DNA of 64,000 bases from JACKEQ01 sp041389565 (GTDB lineage: Bacteria > Myxococcota_A > UBA796 > GCA-2862545), in contig JAWKRP010000005.1 of NCBI GenBank assembly GCA_041389565.1, forward strand, positions 186,001 to 250,000, written 5' to 3'. Positions 34,171 through 43,609 of this stretch are shown here, piece by piece (position 1 is the stretch's first letter; each line of letters begins with the position of its first letter). Made by a program: the position numbers and the translations under genes. Under the pieces are notes generated by a model, which had not been told where the DNA came from, did not search any database, and saw only the letters and a list, made by a program, of their open reading frames with translations.

Positions 34171-36663
34171 TCAGCCGCGCACGGACGCCCTGAGGCAGTA
34201 CGACGCGACGTGGTCGGGCGACGTCACGAGCGCGTCGCGCAGGCCCATCCGGCGCAGCTCGGACACCGCCACGTGCACCCGCGCCCGCCCGGACTCGACC
34301 GTCGGACGCTCCCCCGGCCATCCCAGCTCGAGAAGCTCCTCGAGCGCGAGCCACTGGCCCTGGCGCGCCGCGAACGCCTGCAGCACGCGGCGCAGCACGC
34401 GCTTCCGCGACAGATCGACGTGCTCGCCCTCCGCCGTGCGGAACCACGACCCGTCGGCCCCCACCTCCACCCGGGCTGCACGCTTCGCGAGCGCGAGCAC
34501 GAACCGCAGATCGACCGATCGGCTCGCAGCCTCGACCAGCTCGGGAGGGATGGACGCAGCGCCCGCTGCGTGCGCGACGATCGCGTGGGCCGTGTGCATC
34601 GGGGATCCCGGGGGCCAGTGCGCAGAATCGAGCGGCGCCGGAGGCTCGCCCCGCGCGGCCGCGAGCTCCAGGTCGACCATGAGGACCTCGTTCGGGAGGT
34701 TCGAGTCGGCGAAGTTGGCGCGCGCGCTCTCGAGGCACGCGATCGCGCCGTCCGGGTCGGCGTTTCCGAGCCTCGTCATCGCGCGGAGCAGGTCGAGCAG
34801 CGCCGCGTTCCGCGACCCCACCGGCGGCCCGAGCTGCTCCATGATGCGCGACGCCTCGTCGACATCGCCGCTCTCGAGGGTGTGCACGCCGAGCAGCATC
34901 CGGGAGTTCTGCACGGTGAAGTCGTCGCCGACGTGGCGTGCGAGCTTCAGCACGGCCTCGAGGCTCGCCGGAGCCTCCGGGTGCGCGAGATCGACGTCAC
35001 ACTGCGCGAGCAGCGCGAGGATCTGCATCTCCACGCGCCGGATCCCACACTCGCGGATCAGCGAGACGGCCCGCTGGAGCTGCTTGCGGAGCTCGGCGTC
35101 GTAGCCGTGGAGGTCGGCCTCCATGAGCGCCAGGTTCGCCAGGAACACGGCTTCCAGGCGCCGCGCGCCGAGCCTCCGCGCGAAGCCCAGCCCCTCGCGG
35201 TACACGGCCGCGGCCTCGGCGTGCTCCTCGGATCGCCGGAGCACGACCCCCAGGGACAGTCGCGACACCGCCCGATCGAACAGGTCGCCCCGGGCATCCG
35301 ACAGATCCCGGGCGCGCTCGTACAAGCGCTTCGACTCGCCGATGTCGCGCTCCCGGAGGGCCCAGGCCTTCAACATGCACGTCTTCACGGACTCCGGCGC
35401 GACCTCCAGACACGCGAGCGCCTCGTCGAAGCGCCGCACGTGCACCAGCAGCTCGACCTGCTGCTCGCGCAGCTCGACCGCCAGAGGCTCCGGGAGTCCG
35501 GGACGGGCGAGCACGCGCTGCACCCACACGAGGGCGGCCGGGATGGGCCCGTGGGCCAGCGCCAGCACGGTGAGCGCGAGGGCGGCGCGCGCCGCGAACG
35601 GAACGTCGCCGTCGAGCAGGTGCAGCAGGTCGGTCTGGAGCTCGCGGAGCTCCGTGTACGCAGGCCCCTCGCCCGACGCCCGCACGGCCGCACGGAGCTC
35701 GTCGGCCCGATCGAGCACGACCTCCGCGTAGCGCGTTCGTGCGGGGTCGTCGGCGGGCAGACGCTCGAGCGCGAACGCACGGACCGGAGCGAGCATGCCG
35801 TACCGACGCCCGCGAGCCACGGGGACCCACCGCACGAGCGACGCGTCCATCAGCCGCTCCAGCACGTCGAGCCCACAGCCCGTCACGTCCTGGAAGCCGG
35901 ACCTCCCGAACCACCCGCACACGAGCGCGATCCGCGACGCGGCCAGTCGCTCCTCGGGGCGCAGGTGGGCCCACGAGCTGGCGAGCGCGGACTCGAGCGA
36001 CACGTGACGCCCGCGTCGGCTCTGGTCCTCGAGGACCTCGAGCGGGTCTTCGTCCAGCAGCTCGGACGGAGAGAACAGCCGCACGCGGCTCGCTGCGAGC
36101 TCGACGGCCAGCGGCCAGCCCTCCACGCGCCGCACGAGCTCCTCGATCGCCTCCGGCTCGGCGTCGAACTGGGCGGACACCTCCCGCGCGCGCTCCAGGA
36201 ACAGGTCCACGGCGTCTCGAAGCGGCAGCGGACCCACCTCCCTCACCGGCCCGAGCGGCATCCGGCGCTGGGTGGTGACGAGCACGCGCGTCGGGAGCGC
36301 CTTCTCACGCCACGCCCCCACCAGCTCGACCAGCTCGTCCTCGTGCCCCTCGGCCCCGTCGAACACGACGACATCGACATCCCGCAGCGCCGCAGCCACC
36401 GACCCGGGGACGGCCGGCGTGTCGAGGGTTCCCGCGAGCACCGACAGCACGGAGCCCGCGGAGACGGGCTCGAGCGAGGTCCACACGGCGGACAGCCCTT
36501 CGATGCCGGCGCGAGCGATGGTCGACTTGCCGATACCCGGTGGGCCGACGAGCTGACACACCGATCCCGGCGCGGACAGCGTCCGCTCCACCCAGTCCCG
36601 CTCGTCGCTCCGGCCGATCACGAGCGGACGATACCCGAGATGGGCGATAGACACCGAACGCAT
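34171..36663 (-). CDS. ATPase-TPR transcriptional regulator with C-terminal winged-helix domain
   Basis: This 830-residue regulator resembles MalT/AfsR-type STAND proteins. The N-terminus holds a P-loop (GPPGIGKS, 40-47), a Walker B-like VVVFDGAEG, RVLVTTQRRMPLG and REVGPLPLRDAVDLFLERA, as in STAND NTPases. A winged-helix-like linker and a long helical TPR-like region follow (about 290-700; SRLSLGVVLRRSEEHAEAAA, LEAVFLANLALMEADL). The last 90 residues (from VDLSRKRVLRRVLQAFAARQ to VAVSELRRMGLRD) match the OmpR/BTAD-type winged helix. The order ATPase-TPR-DNA-binding is that of MalT, but with an OmpR-type rather than LuxR-type reader. The ATG overlaps the ATG of the divergent gene; a GTG at 36654 is an alternative start. 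Confidence 0.85.
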   Translation of the reverse strand: MRSVSIAHLGYRPLVIGRSDERDWVERTLSAPGSVCQLVGPPGIGKSTIARAGIEGLSAVWTSLEPVSAGSVLSVLAGTLDTPAVPGSVAAALRDVDVVVFDGAEGHEDELVELVGAWREKALPTRVLVTTQRRMPLGPVREVGPLPLRDAVDLFLERAREVSAQFDAEPEAIEELVRRVEGWPLAVELAASRVRLFSPSELLDEDPLEVLEDQSRRGRHVSLESALASSWAHLRPEERLAASRIALVCGWFGRSGFQDVTGCGLDVLERLMDASLVRWVPVARGRRYGMLAPVRAFALERLPADDPARTRYAEVVLDRADELRAAVRASGEGPAYTELRELQTDLLHLLDGDVPFAARAALALTVLALAHGPIPAALVWVQRVLARPGLPEPLAVELREQQVELLVHVRRFDEALACLEVAPESVKTCMLKAWALRERDIGESKRLYERARDLSDARGDLFDRAVSRLSLGVVLRRSEEHAEAAAVYREGLGFARRLGARRLEAVFLANLALMEADLHGYDAELRKQLQRAVSLIRECGIRRVEMQILALLAQCDVDLAHPEAPASLEAVLKLARHVGDDFTVQNSRMLLGVHTLESGDVDEASRIMEQLGPPVGSRNAALLDLLRAMTRLGNADPDGAIACLESARANFADSNLPNEVLMVDLELAAARGEPPAPLDSAHWPPGSPMHTAHAIVAHAAGAASIPPELVEAASRSVDLRFVLALAKRAARVEVGADGSWFRTAEGEHVDLSRKRVLRRVLQAFAARQGQWLALEELLELGWPGERPTVESGRARVHVAVSELRRMGLRDALVTSPDHVASYCLRASVRG

Positions 36664-38116
36664 GGCTGATTCGAACGCACTCCTCCGCGACGTCCTCGCC
36701 GCTCCGGAAGACCTGGATCGGCGACGGGTGTACGCCGACCTCCTGATCGCCGAGGGCGACCCGCGCGGCACGTTCATCGCGCAGCAGATCGCCCTTCGCG
36801 ACCGCACTCCGCTCGACGACGACTTCCCGGAGCTCCACGCGAGCACGGAGCGCCTGCGGGCCCGCCACGAAGCCGGGTGGGTGCGCCCGCAGCTCGAGCA
36901 CCTCCGCATCGACACGAGCTCGTACCACCGGATCGAGCTGAGCCCGACGCTCAATGCCCGGTTCGTCGACGGGTTCCTCAGCCGCATCGCGATGGGTCCC
37001 GAGGATCTCGACGCGCGGTTCGACGAGATCACGCGCACCGAGCCGATCCAGGGCGTGGAGCTGCTGCTGCCGGGTCCGCTCGGGTTCGGTCCGCACCCGG
37101 TCGCGAGCCGGTGGCGCGAGCTGAAGCTCACGTCCGACGACTGGTCCACCAGCTTCGACCTCGCGCAGGTGCTGCACTGGGACCTCACGTCGCTCGAAGC
37201 GCTCGATGTGAGCGGGCTCGATCTCCGCACCGACGGGATGTCGATGCTGGCGAACGAGGAGACGAACCTCGGCGACTTCTTCGAGGAGTACACCCCTCCC
37301 CCACCCCTGCGCGACGGGCAGCTCCGCGAGCTGCGGGTGTTCGCCTGCGCCCTCGGTGACGAGGGGCTCGAGATTCTGGCCCGCATGCCAGCGCTCCGCC
37401 CGACCCACCTCGACCTCGGACAGAACCGGATCACCTCGATCGACGCGGTGCGGTTGCTGTGCACCGAGCGGTTCGACGAGCTGGTGTCGCTCGGGCTCAC
37501 GGGCAACAACGCGATCGGCCCCGCCCTGGGCGCGCTCGGAGGGTGGGCGGTGCTCGGGAGGCTCGCGCACCTCACGGTCCCGCAGACCACCACGCCCGAG
37601 GCGTTCGGCGCGCTGTTCCCCATGCCGTCGGAGCACCTGCGCGAGCTCGATGCGAGCGCGGGGAAAGCGCTGCTCGCGGCTCCTGAGCGGGTCGCGAACG
37701 CTTCGACGTGCTGGACGCGCCTGAACCTGGGCACCACACGGCTCGAAGACCGCGGGGTCGACGCGCTGCTCGCGGTCCCTTCCACCCGAACGCTCGTGGA
37801 GATCGCGCTGAACGGGTGCTCGCTCACCGACGCCGCCGTGCGCCGCCTGTGCTCGCTCGAGCGCCTGGTGCGGATCGACCTGTCGTCCAACAAGCTCACC
37901 GACGCCGGGCTGCAAGCGCTGGCCGAAGCGCCGTTCCTGGGCACGCTCGCGAGCCTGCGGATCGGGAACAACCGCAAGGTGACGGCCGCGGGCTACCAGG
38001 CGCTGATCGACGCCCCCGGGTTCGATCCGGCCGTGCTCGATGTCGGCAAGATCGGCGATGAAGGCCTGGAGGCCGCGCTTCGAGAGCGATTCGGCGGCGC
38101 GGTGGTGATTCGGTAG
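36662..38116 (+). CDS. TIGR02996-type protein with leucine-rich repeats
   Basis: The 484-residue product begins with the repeat-companion domain known from Myxococcus and Planctomycetes (MADSNALLRDVLAAPEDLDR, then VYADLLIAEGDPRGTFIAQQ). Leucine-rich repeats follow, e.g. LTSLEALDVSGLDLRTDGM, LRELRVFACALGDEGLEIL, THLDLGQNRITSIDA and LVRIDLSSNKLTDAGLQAL. These domains serve as cytoplasmic protein-protein contacts. No signal peptide is present. The gene is divergent from the ATPase regulator, with overlapping start codons, and converges with the beta-helix lipoprotein gene. A functional tie to the regulator is suggested only by this arrangement. Confidence 0.88.
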   Translation: MADSNALLRDVLAAPEDLDRRRVYADLLIAEGDPRGTFIAQQIALRDRTPLDDDFPELHASTERLRARHEAGWVRPQLEHLRIDTSSYHRIELSPTLNARFVDGFLSRIAMGPEDLDARFDEITRTEPIQGVELLLPGPLGFGPHPVASRWRELKLTSDDWSTSFDLAQVLHWDLTSLEALDVSGLDLRTDGMSMLANEETNLGDFFEEYTPPPPLRDGQLRELRVFACALGDEGLEILARMPALRPTHLDLGQNRITSIDAVRLLCTERFDELVSLGLTGNNAIGPALGALGGWAVLGRLAHLTVPQTTTPEAFGALFPMPSEHLRELDASAGKALLAAPERVANASTCWTRLNLGTTRLEDRGVDALLAVPSTRTLVEIALNGCSLTDAAVRRLCSLERLVRIDLSSNKLTDAGLQALAEAPFLGTLASLRIGNNRKVTAAGYQALIDAPGFDPAVLDVGKIGDEGLEAALRERFGGAVVIR

Positions 38117-38129
38117 ACCCCTCGGCGTG

Positions 38130-39728
38130 TCACGGACACTGCCACGCCTGGGGGAAGATCGACGCACCTCCGGCCTGCGCGCCGGCCTCGATCGCCAGGA
38201 GCGCGGCGGGCGGGACGTTCCCGGCCTCCACGCCGACGCAGTCGATCACGCTGGAGAGGGAGGGGAGGTCGAGCGTGTCGAGCGACATCCCCTGCACCTT
38301 CAGGGTGCCGATCGTCGAGACGTCCGGCGCGGACAGCGAAGACACTGCCGGGCTCGTCTCGAGCACGATGCGCTCGGTGTGCTGCCCGCCCGCCACGTCG
38401 ACCGAGTCGTCGGTGACGTAGCCGAGCCACAGGAGCTCCGCATCGGGCACGAGCGTGACGTCGATCGCGCCTCGGTACTCGTACAGGGAGAGCGCGCGGA
38501 AGGTGGCATCGGGGTGGAGGCCGAGCGAGGCTCCTCCGAAGAGTTCGAGCCGGAGCGGCTGCACCAGCGACGGGAGGGAGACCGAGGCCGTAGGGGGCGC
38601 TTCGAGGTGCATGGGGCCCACGGACTCGAGCATGGGGAGGTCGATGCCAGCGTCGACCGCGATGGACACGTCTCCAGCGGTATGGAGCGACGGGAGCGCC
38701 ACGGAGGCCCCCGAGACGCCGAGGGGCCCGGAGACCTGGAGCAGGGGTGCGGTGAGCGAACCGGTTCGCACCTGCGCGTCGACGCCCATCACCGACGTGA
38801 GGGCCGGGAGCACGATGGGCGCATCTGCATCGACGTGGAGGATGCCGAGGTCTGCCAACACGGGCAGCCCGAGCTCTCCCCCGCCAGGCGCGAACACACT
38901 CAGTCCGTCCGCCCGGGTCAGAGCCGGGAGAGTCGCGCCTCCTCCACCCGACAGCTCGAGCTCCACGATGCCAGCCGTCGCGAGCGTCGGCAGGCTCGCA
39001 TCTGCAGCGTCGAGCAGCCGCACGTGGTCGATGTGCGTGAGGCGCGGCGCGTCGACGGCGCGAGCCTCGATGGACGTTGCCGTCTCGAGCACGGGTAGCT
39101 CGAGGACCGTGGAGAGCGCTTCGAGCGTTCCGACGGTGCGGAGCGACGAGAGGGCCAGTGGAGCGGTGGTCTCGATCGTGTTGGCGGACGTGAGCGCGGG
39201 GAGCGAGGTGGGCGCATGGACCCGGAGCGTGTCGACGGACGCCAGAGACGGCAGGTCGACGTCGGGGACGGCGAGTGTCGCACGCCGCACGGTCACGAGC
39301 TGGGGGGCTTCGATCGGGCCGTTCCCCTGGACGTCGAGCACCTCGAGGCTCTCCAGCGCCCCCAACGCGAGGACCGTGCGGGTGTCCATCTCGAACTCCA
39401 CGGATCCGACGTCGACGAGCTCCGGCATCTCGATTCGCGAGGGGCCGGGGCCGGGTCCCCCGAGCCGCACCGACAGCACGCCGGAGATCGACCGCAGCCG
39501 ATCGAACGTGATGGGCCGCCAATTCCAGCCATTGAAACCGAGGACCGCCAGGTCTCCTTCGATCGAGGTACATCCTCGTGAAGCGAGGGCATCGAGCTCT
39601 TCGATGCCGAGAAGGAGAGCCTCCACCGTACACACCTCGTCGGGCAGCGGGGGCACGGGTTCCGTCGCGGGCGTGGTGCATCCGACCCCCAGGGCGAGCA
39701 GCGGCGGCCACGTTCTCGTCGAGATCAT
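38130..39728 (-). CDS. Beta-helix (receptor L-domain-like) lipoprotein
   Basis: The 532-residue product has a lipoprotein signal (WPPLLALGVGCTTPAT). A region of about 500 residues follows, built of short repeats with Leu/Val/Ser periodicity, such as LPSLASVDTLRVHAPTSLPA, LTHIDHVRLLDAADASLPTL and LPSLHTAGDVSIAVDAGIDL. Each turn has a pattern like LPxLxxxxxLxV. This is the parallel beta-helix style of furin-like receptor L domains. It is the last gene of the ArsR-CDF-barrel cluster, 19 bases after the barrel gene, so co-transcription is likely. Surface location and ligand binding are inferred; no catalytic motif is seen. Confidence 0.82.
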   Translation of the reverse strand: MISTRTWPPLLALGVGCTTPATEPVPPLPDEVCTVEALLLGIEELDALASRGCTSIEGDLAVLGFNGWNWRPITFDRLRSISGVLSVRLGGPGPGPSRIEMPELVDVGSVEFEMDTRTVLALGALESLEVLDVQGNGPIEAPQLVTVRRATLAVPDVDLPSLASVDTLRVHAPTSLPALTSANTIETTAPLALSSLRTVGTLEALSTVLELPVLETATSIEARAVDAPRLTHIDHVRLLDAADASLPTLATAGIVELELSGGGGATLPALTRADGLSVFAPGGGELGLPVLADLGILHVDADAPIVLPALTSVMGVDAQVRTGSLTAPLLQVSGPLGVSGASVALPSLHTAGDVSIAVDAGIDLPMLESVGPMHLEAPPTASVSLPSLVQPLRLELFGGASLGLHPDATFRALSLYEYRGAIDVTLVPDAELLWLGYVTDDSVDVAGGQHTERIVLETSPAVSSLSAPDVSTIGTLKVQGMSLDTLDLPSLSSVIDCVGVEAGNVPPAALLAIEAGAQAGGASIFPQAWQCP

Positions 39729-39747
39729 CCAACACCTCGGATGGCGG

Positions 39748-40395
39748 TCAGAAAGTCGTCTTGTAGGGCACACGTACATGGAGCTGCAAGGTCGCCTGGC
39801 CGATGTGCCAGATGCTCTCGTCGAGGGTACCCCACCGGAGCATGCTTCCGCCGACCTCCTGCGGCGGGTAGAGCTGGCTCGTCCACCCCAGCGACAGCAG
39901 CACGTCGTCGGAGAACGGGATCTCGGCCTCGGCGCGCACGTCGATTCCGGGTCGCAGGAAGTGGGTGGGGGACGGGAGTGTGCGACTGTGGAGGAACGCG
40001 TACGTGACGCGCGGAGCGACGCTCGTGACGAAGCGGAACGGGTCCTTCACCCATGGGATGCCGAGGGAGACGGGCCGCCAGGTGGCCCCGTACATGCCGG
40101 TGCCGCGCACCGCCGGGCTCACGAACACCGTCTCGGGGAGCCAGATGAACGGCGCATAGCGCACCTCGTCCATGCGCATCGCCATCTCGCGGTACCGGGC
40201 GGGGATGCGCCGGCGGTACTTGCGGAGGGTCTTCTGGTCGATGATGGCCTCGAGGGACAGGGAGAGCCCGGTGTGCACGGGCTGATCGCGGAACACGGGG
40301 CCCGTGACGAGGTGTGCGCTCGGACCGATACCGACATCGATCGGGATCGTGATCGGACGCGGCTTCGCGAGCGCCGAGAGCACGAGCCACCACAC
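39748..40395 (-). CDS. Outer-membrane beta-barrel-like protein
   Basis: The 215-residue protein starts MWWLVLSALAKPRP, a signal peptide of about ten hydrophobic residues. Alternating amphipathic strands follow, e.g. FIWLPETVFVSPAVRGTG, RVTYAFLHSRTLPS, VLLSLGWTSQLY and ATLQLHVRVPYKTTF, ending in an aromatic residue as barrel proteins do. The GTG start lies one base after the stop of the CDF transporter gene. A partner in metal passage across the outer membrane is an attractive idea, but rests on position. The family is not recognised. Confidence 0.75.
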   Translation of the reverse strand: MWWLVLSALAKPRPITIPIDVGIGPSAHLVTGPVFRDQPVHTGLSLSLEAIIDQKTLRKYRRRIPARYREMAMRMDEVRYAPFIWLPETVFVSPAVRGTGMYGATWRPVSLGIPWVKDPFRFVTSVAPRVTYAFLHSRTLPSPTHFLRPGIDVRAEAEIPFSDDVLLSLGWTSQLYPPQEVGGSMLRWGTLDESIWHIGQATLQLHVRVPYKTTF

Positions 40396-40396
40396 G

Positions 40397-41391
<995 letters not shown>

Positions 41392-41392
<1 letters not shown>

Positions 41393-41676
41393 CAGCCCTC
41401 CTGGACGTGGAGGAGGGCGTCGCCCACGATGTGTGCGACGTGATCGTCTGCGAGCGCGTACATCACGTGGCGCCCCTCGCGGAAGGTGCGCACGAGGTCG
41501 CCTTCGCGCAGCACGCGGAGCTGGTGGGACAGCGCCGTGCGCTCGAGCCCCGTGATCTCCTGCAGCTCACCGGCCGAGCGCGGCGAGTACTGACGCAGCA
41601 GATCCAGGACCTCGAGCCGACCGGGGTGTGCGAGACGCCGGAACAGGTCGGCGCCCAGCTCGTACGAAGCATCCAT
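41392..41676 (-). CDS. ArsR/SmtB family metalloregulator (zinc-sensor type)
   Basis: The 94-residue winged-helix repressor has the helix-turn-helix AGELQEITGLERTALSHQLRVL. Its C-terminal helix (ALADDHVAHIVGDALLHVQE) contains D-x-H, a His 11 residues later and a Glu three further, the alpha-5 zinc-site spacing of SmtB/CzrA (DxH-x10-Hx2E). No Cys is present, so an alpha-3 arsenic-type site is absent. Zinc (or cobalt) sensing is thus well supported by sequence. It most likely represses its own operon with the CDF exporter and releases DNA on metal binding. No ribosome binding site is clear upstream; a promoter close to the ATG may give a leaderless mRNA. Confidence 0.93.
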
Positions 41677-41679
41677 GTG

Positions 41680-41708
41680 AATGTTCTATCACGTGAAGAA
41701 TCTTTCAA
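41680..41708 (-). promoter_or_regulatory. Probable ArsR-controlled promoter/operator
   Basis: On the minus strand TTGAAA (41708-41703) and AACATT (41685-41680) sit 17 bases apart, a possible -35/-10 pair pointing at the arsR ATG about four bases further. A near-palindrome TGAA-N6-TTCA (41694-41707) overlaps the -35 side, as ArsR-family operators usually do. The patch is clearly richer in A+T than its surroundings. Confidence 0.45.
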
Positions 41709-41796
41709 CAATAGGATTTCCGACACCTGCGCAGACGGACGAACCTCGTGAATTCGCTGGCACGTCCCCTGCTCTGGGACGCCGCAGGAGGTCGAC

Positions 41797-42153
41797 ATGA
41801 CGAAGCGCACCTGGTCCGTGATCCCCCGAGAGTTCGTGCTCTCCACCGAAGAGCCCGAGGGGTTCACTCTCACCGTGAACGGCACGGAGGTCCTGCGGGG
41901 CTCGGCCGAAGAGCTCGCCGCACTGGCGAAGCACGCGCGGGCCCTCACGCGACGCACGCCTCGAAACGCCGGTCAGCGCTGGTCGCACGAGTCCGACACC
42001 GCGCTTCGCGTCGCGTTCGAGGCCGGGGTGGGCGTGTCGGAGCTCGCGAAGCAGCTCGAGCGCAGCGGAGCGGCGGTCCGTGCGCGGCTCGTGCATCTCG
42101 GCCTGCTCGAAGACGACGGGTCGTGGCGGAGGTTCACGCGGCCCTCGGCCTGA
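41797..42153 (+). CDS. Small protein with C-terminal helix-turn-helix/SANT-like fold
   Basis: This 118-residue protein has an N-terminal beta part (IPREFVLSTEEPEGFTLTVN, GTEVLRGSAEELAALAKHA) and a C-terminal helical motif RWSHESDTALRVAFEAGVGV, then SELAKQLERSGAAVRARLVH. The latter follows the common W..E.D..L..AF..G....ELA..L.R..GA.RARL..LGLL pattern of small HTH/Myb-like modules that bind DNA. It is not a known family by name to me. GGAGG lies upstream at about 41784. It is divergent from arsR, so it could be connected to that locus. Confidence 0.72.
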   Translation: MTKRTWSVIPREFVLSTEEPEGFTLTVNGTEVLRGSAEELAALAKHARALTRRTPRNAGQRWSHESDTALRVAFEAGVGVSELAKQLERSGAAVRARLVHLGLLEDDGSWRRFTRPSA

Positions 42154-42200
42154 GAGCGCGGTGTCACGGGCACGAGCTGGCTTCGTGCTAACGTCGCGCC

Positions 42201-42857
42201 ATGTACTGGCTCATCGCGTCCGCGCTGGCGGCCCCCTGCGACTCCTCCATCCTCGGTCCTGCCCTCACACAGGTCGAGAACGGCTACCTGAACGGCGACA
42301 GCGCCCAGGTGAGCGCCGGGATCCGCACCGCGAAGAAACACATCCACTGCGACGACGTCACGCCGCAGCTCGCGGCCCGCTACCACCGCGCGAATGCCCT
42401 CGGAAAGGCCCTCGGGAACGACTGGTCCGGTGCCGAGCTCCACCTGCGCGCCAGCCTGGCGGCCTCTCCGCTCGCCACACCGCTGTTCAAGGATGCCGAT
42501 CCGCGCATCACCCTCGCCTGGCAGCGCGCCCAGGAGACGCCCATCGCCTGGTCGGCCAGCAAGCCGGGCATGGTGAACGGCCTCGAGATGGCGCTCCGTC
42601 CCGACGTGCCGTACCTCGGCAGCGGCAAGTCGGGCTCGGCGGGTCCGGCGGTTCGCTGGGCGGCGATCGGCGGCGCCGTGGTGGCGGCCGGCATGTACGG
42701 GGGAGCGCTCGTGTCGCGCGGGAACTACGAGAAGGTCCGCGGGGGCACGGCCGAAGAGGTGCGTCCTGCGTACAACACCACGAACGGCCTCTTCTTCGCG
42801 TCGGTCGGCACGGCCGCGCTCTCGGCCGGCCTGTTCGCGGTCAGCTTCACGCTCTGA
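42201..42857 (+). CDS. Hypothetical exported protein with C-terminal membrane span
   Basis: The 218-residue product starts MYWLIASALAAPCDSS, a signal of about ten residues; an in-frame TAA at 42189-42191 fixes this start. Its body has a helical, TPR-like arrangement (LTQVENGYLNGDSAQVSAGI, ANALGKALGNDWSGAELHLR). Two hydrophobic segments lie near the end: WAAIGGAVVAAGMYGGALVS and LFFASVGTAALSAGLFAVSF. It is not recognised as a family. It looks like a small periplasmic or inner-membrane scaffold and precedes a hairpin terminator. Confidence 0.75.
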   Translation: MYWLIASALAAPCDSSILGPALTQVENGYLNGDSAQVSAGIRTAKKHIHCDDVTPQLAARYHRANALGKALGNDWSGAELHLRASLAASPLATPLFKDADPRITLAWQRAQETPIAWSASKPGMVNGLEMALRPDVPYLGSGKSGSAGPAVRWAAIGGAVVAAGMYGGALVSRGNYEKVRGGTAEEVRPAYNTTNGLFFASVGTAALSAGLFAVSFTL

Positions 42858-42870
42858 GCGAGACGCCGCA

Positions 42871-42890
42871 TTCCGCCGCATCCGGCGGAA
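42871..42890. terminator. Hairpin between convergent genes
   Basis: TTCCGCCG (42871-42878) and CGGCGGAA (42883-42890) pair perfectly around a 4-base loop, 14 bases after the plus-strand stop at 42857 and facing the minus-strand stop at 42971. There is no T run. Confidence 0.5.
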
Positions 42891-42970
42891 CCCGTGGTCC
42901 GGCGGTGACCGGGAGCCTTCAGGGCTCGCTGACTCCTCGCTGAGTTCAGTGGTTCCACGAATGGTGCCGC

Positions 42971-43609
42971 TCAGGGCTCCGGTTCCGTGCCCTCGGGCGT
43001 CTCCCCGCCCGGCTCCGCCGGCTCGCTCCCGTTGGGGGCCGTCTCGGGGCCCGCATCCTCGGCGGGATCTTTGGACGACGAGCCGGATGAGGGCGCCACC
43101 ACGGGCTCTCCGAGCGTCACCACCGTGTATTCGAACCCGGACCCCACGGAGAACGGGCGACCCTGGAGCGTGTACCGACCGGACGGGAGAAGTCCCACAT
43201 AGTGTCCGGTCTCGTCGAGCTGGCGGGACGCGAACTGGATGGCATCCTGGAGGGCCGGGTTGAAGGGCTGGGCTTCCGGCACCAGCTCGCCCGGATCCTG
43301 GAGCACGACCAGGCGGGTCTGGTGCTCGAACAGCTCGAGCTCGGCACGCGCCTGTGCGTGCTCGTCGACCCCTTCGGGGATGCGCATCAGGCGCTGCGAC
43401 GCGAGCAGGAGCTCTCCGCGAGCCTTCGCAGCCTCTGCACCCGCGAGGTGATGGGCGGGACGCAGGGTCTGCGGGTGGTTGTTCACGAGCTTCACGTAGG
43501 CCTTCTCGACCCCGAGCCACTTGCTCTCCTTGAGCATCGACTCCAGCTCGCCCGCGAGGCGGATCCCCTCGTTGTCGACCGCGAAGGCCAGCCCGACGAG
43601 CGCGATCAT
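42971..43609 (-). CDS. Exported protein coupled to the Asp-repeat lipoprotein
   Basis: The 212-residue product begins MIALVGLAFAVDNE, a signal of about nine to ten residues. A helical repeat-like region follows (LAGELESMLKESKWLGVEKA, HHLAGAEAAKARGELLLAS), then a beta segment with HYVGLLPSGRYTLQGRPFSV, GFEYTVVTLGEP. It ends in an acidic Pro/Gly tail (SSKDPAEDAGPETAPNGSEP). It is not recognised by family. Its ATG overlaps the stop of the Asp-repeat lipoprotein gene (ATGA), so the two are translationally coupled and probably work together. Confidence 0.78.
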   Translation of the reverse strand: MIALVGLAFAVDNEGIRLAGELESMLKESKWLGVEKAYVKLVNNHPQTLRPAHHLAGAEAAKARGELLLASQRLMRIPEGVDEHAQARAELELFEHQTRLVVLQDPGELVPEAQPFNPALQDAIQFASRQLDETGHYVGLLPSGRYTLQGRPFSVGSGFEYTVVTLGEPVVAPSSGSSSKDPAEDAGPETAPNGSEPAEPGGETPEGTEPEP

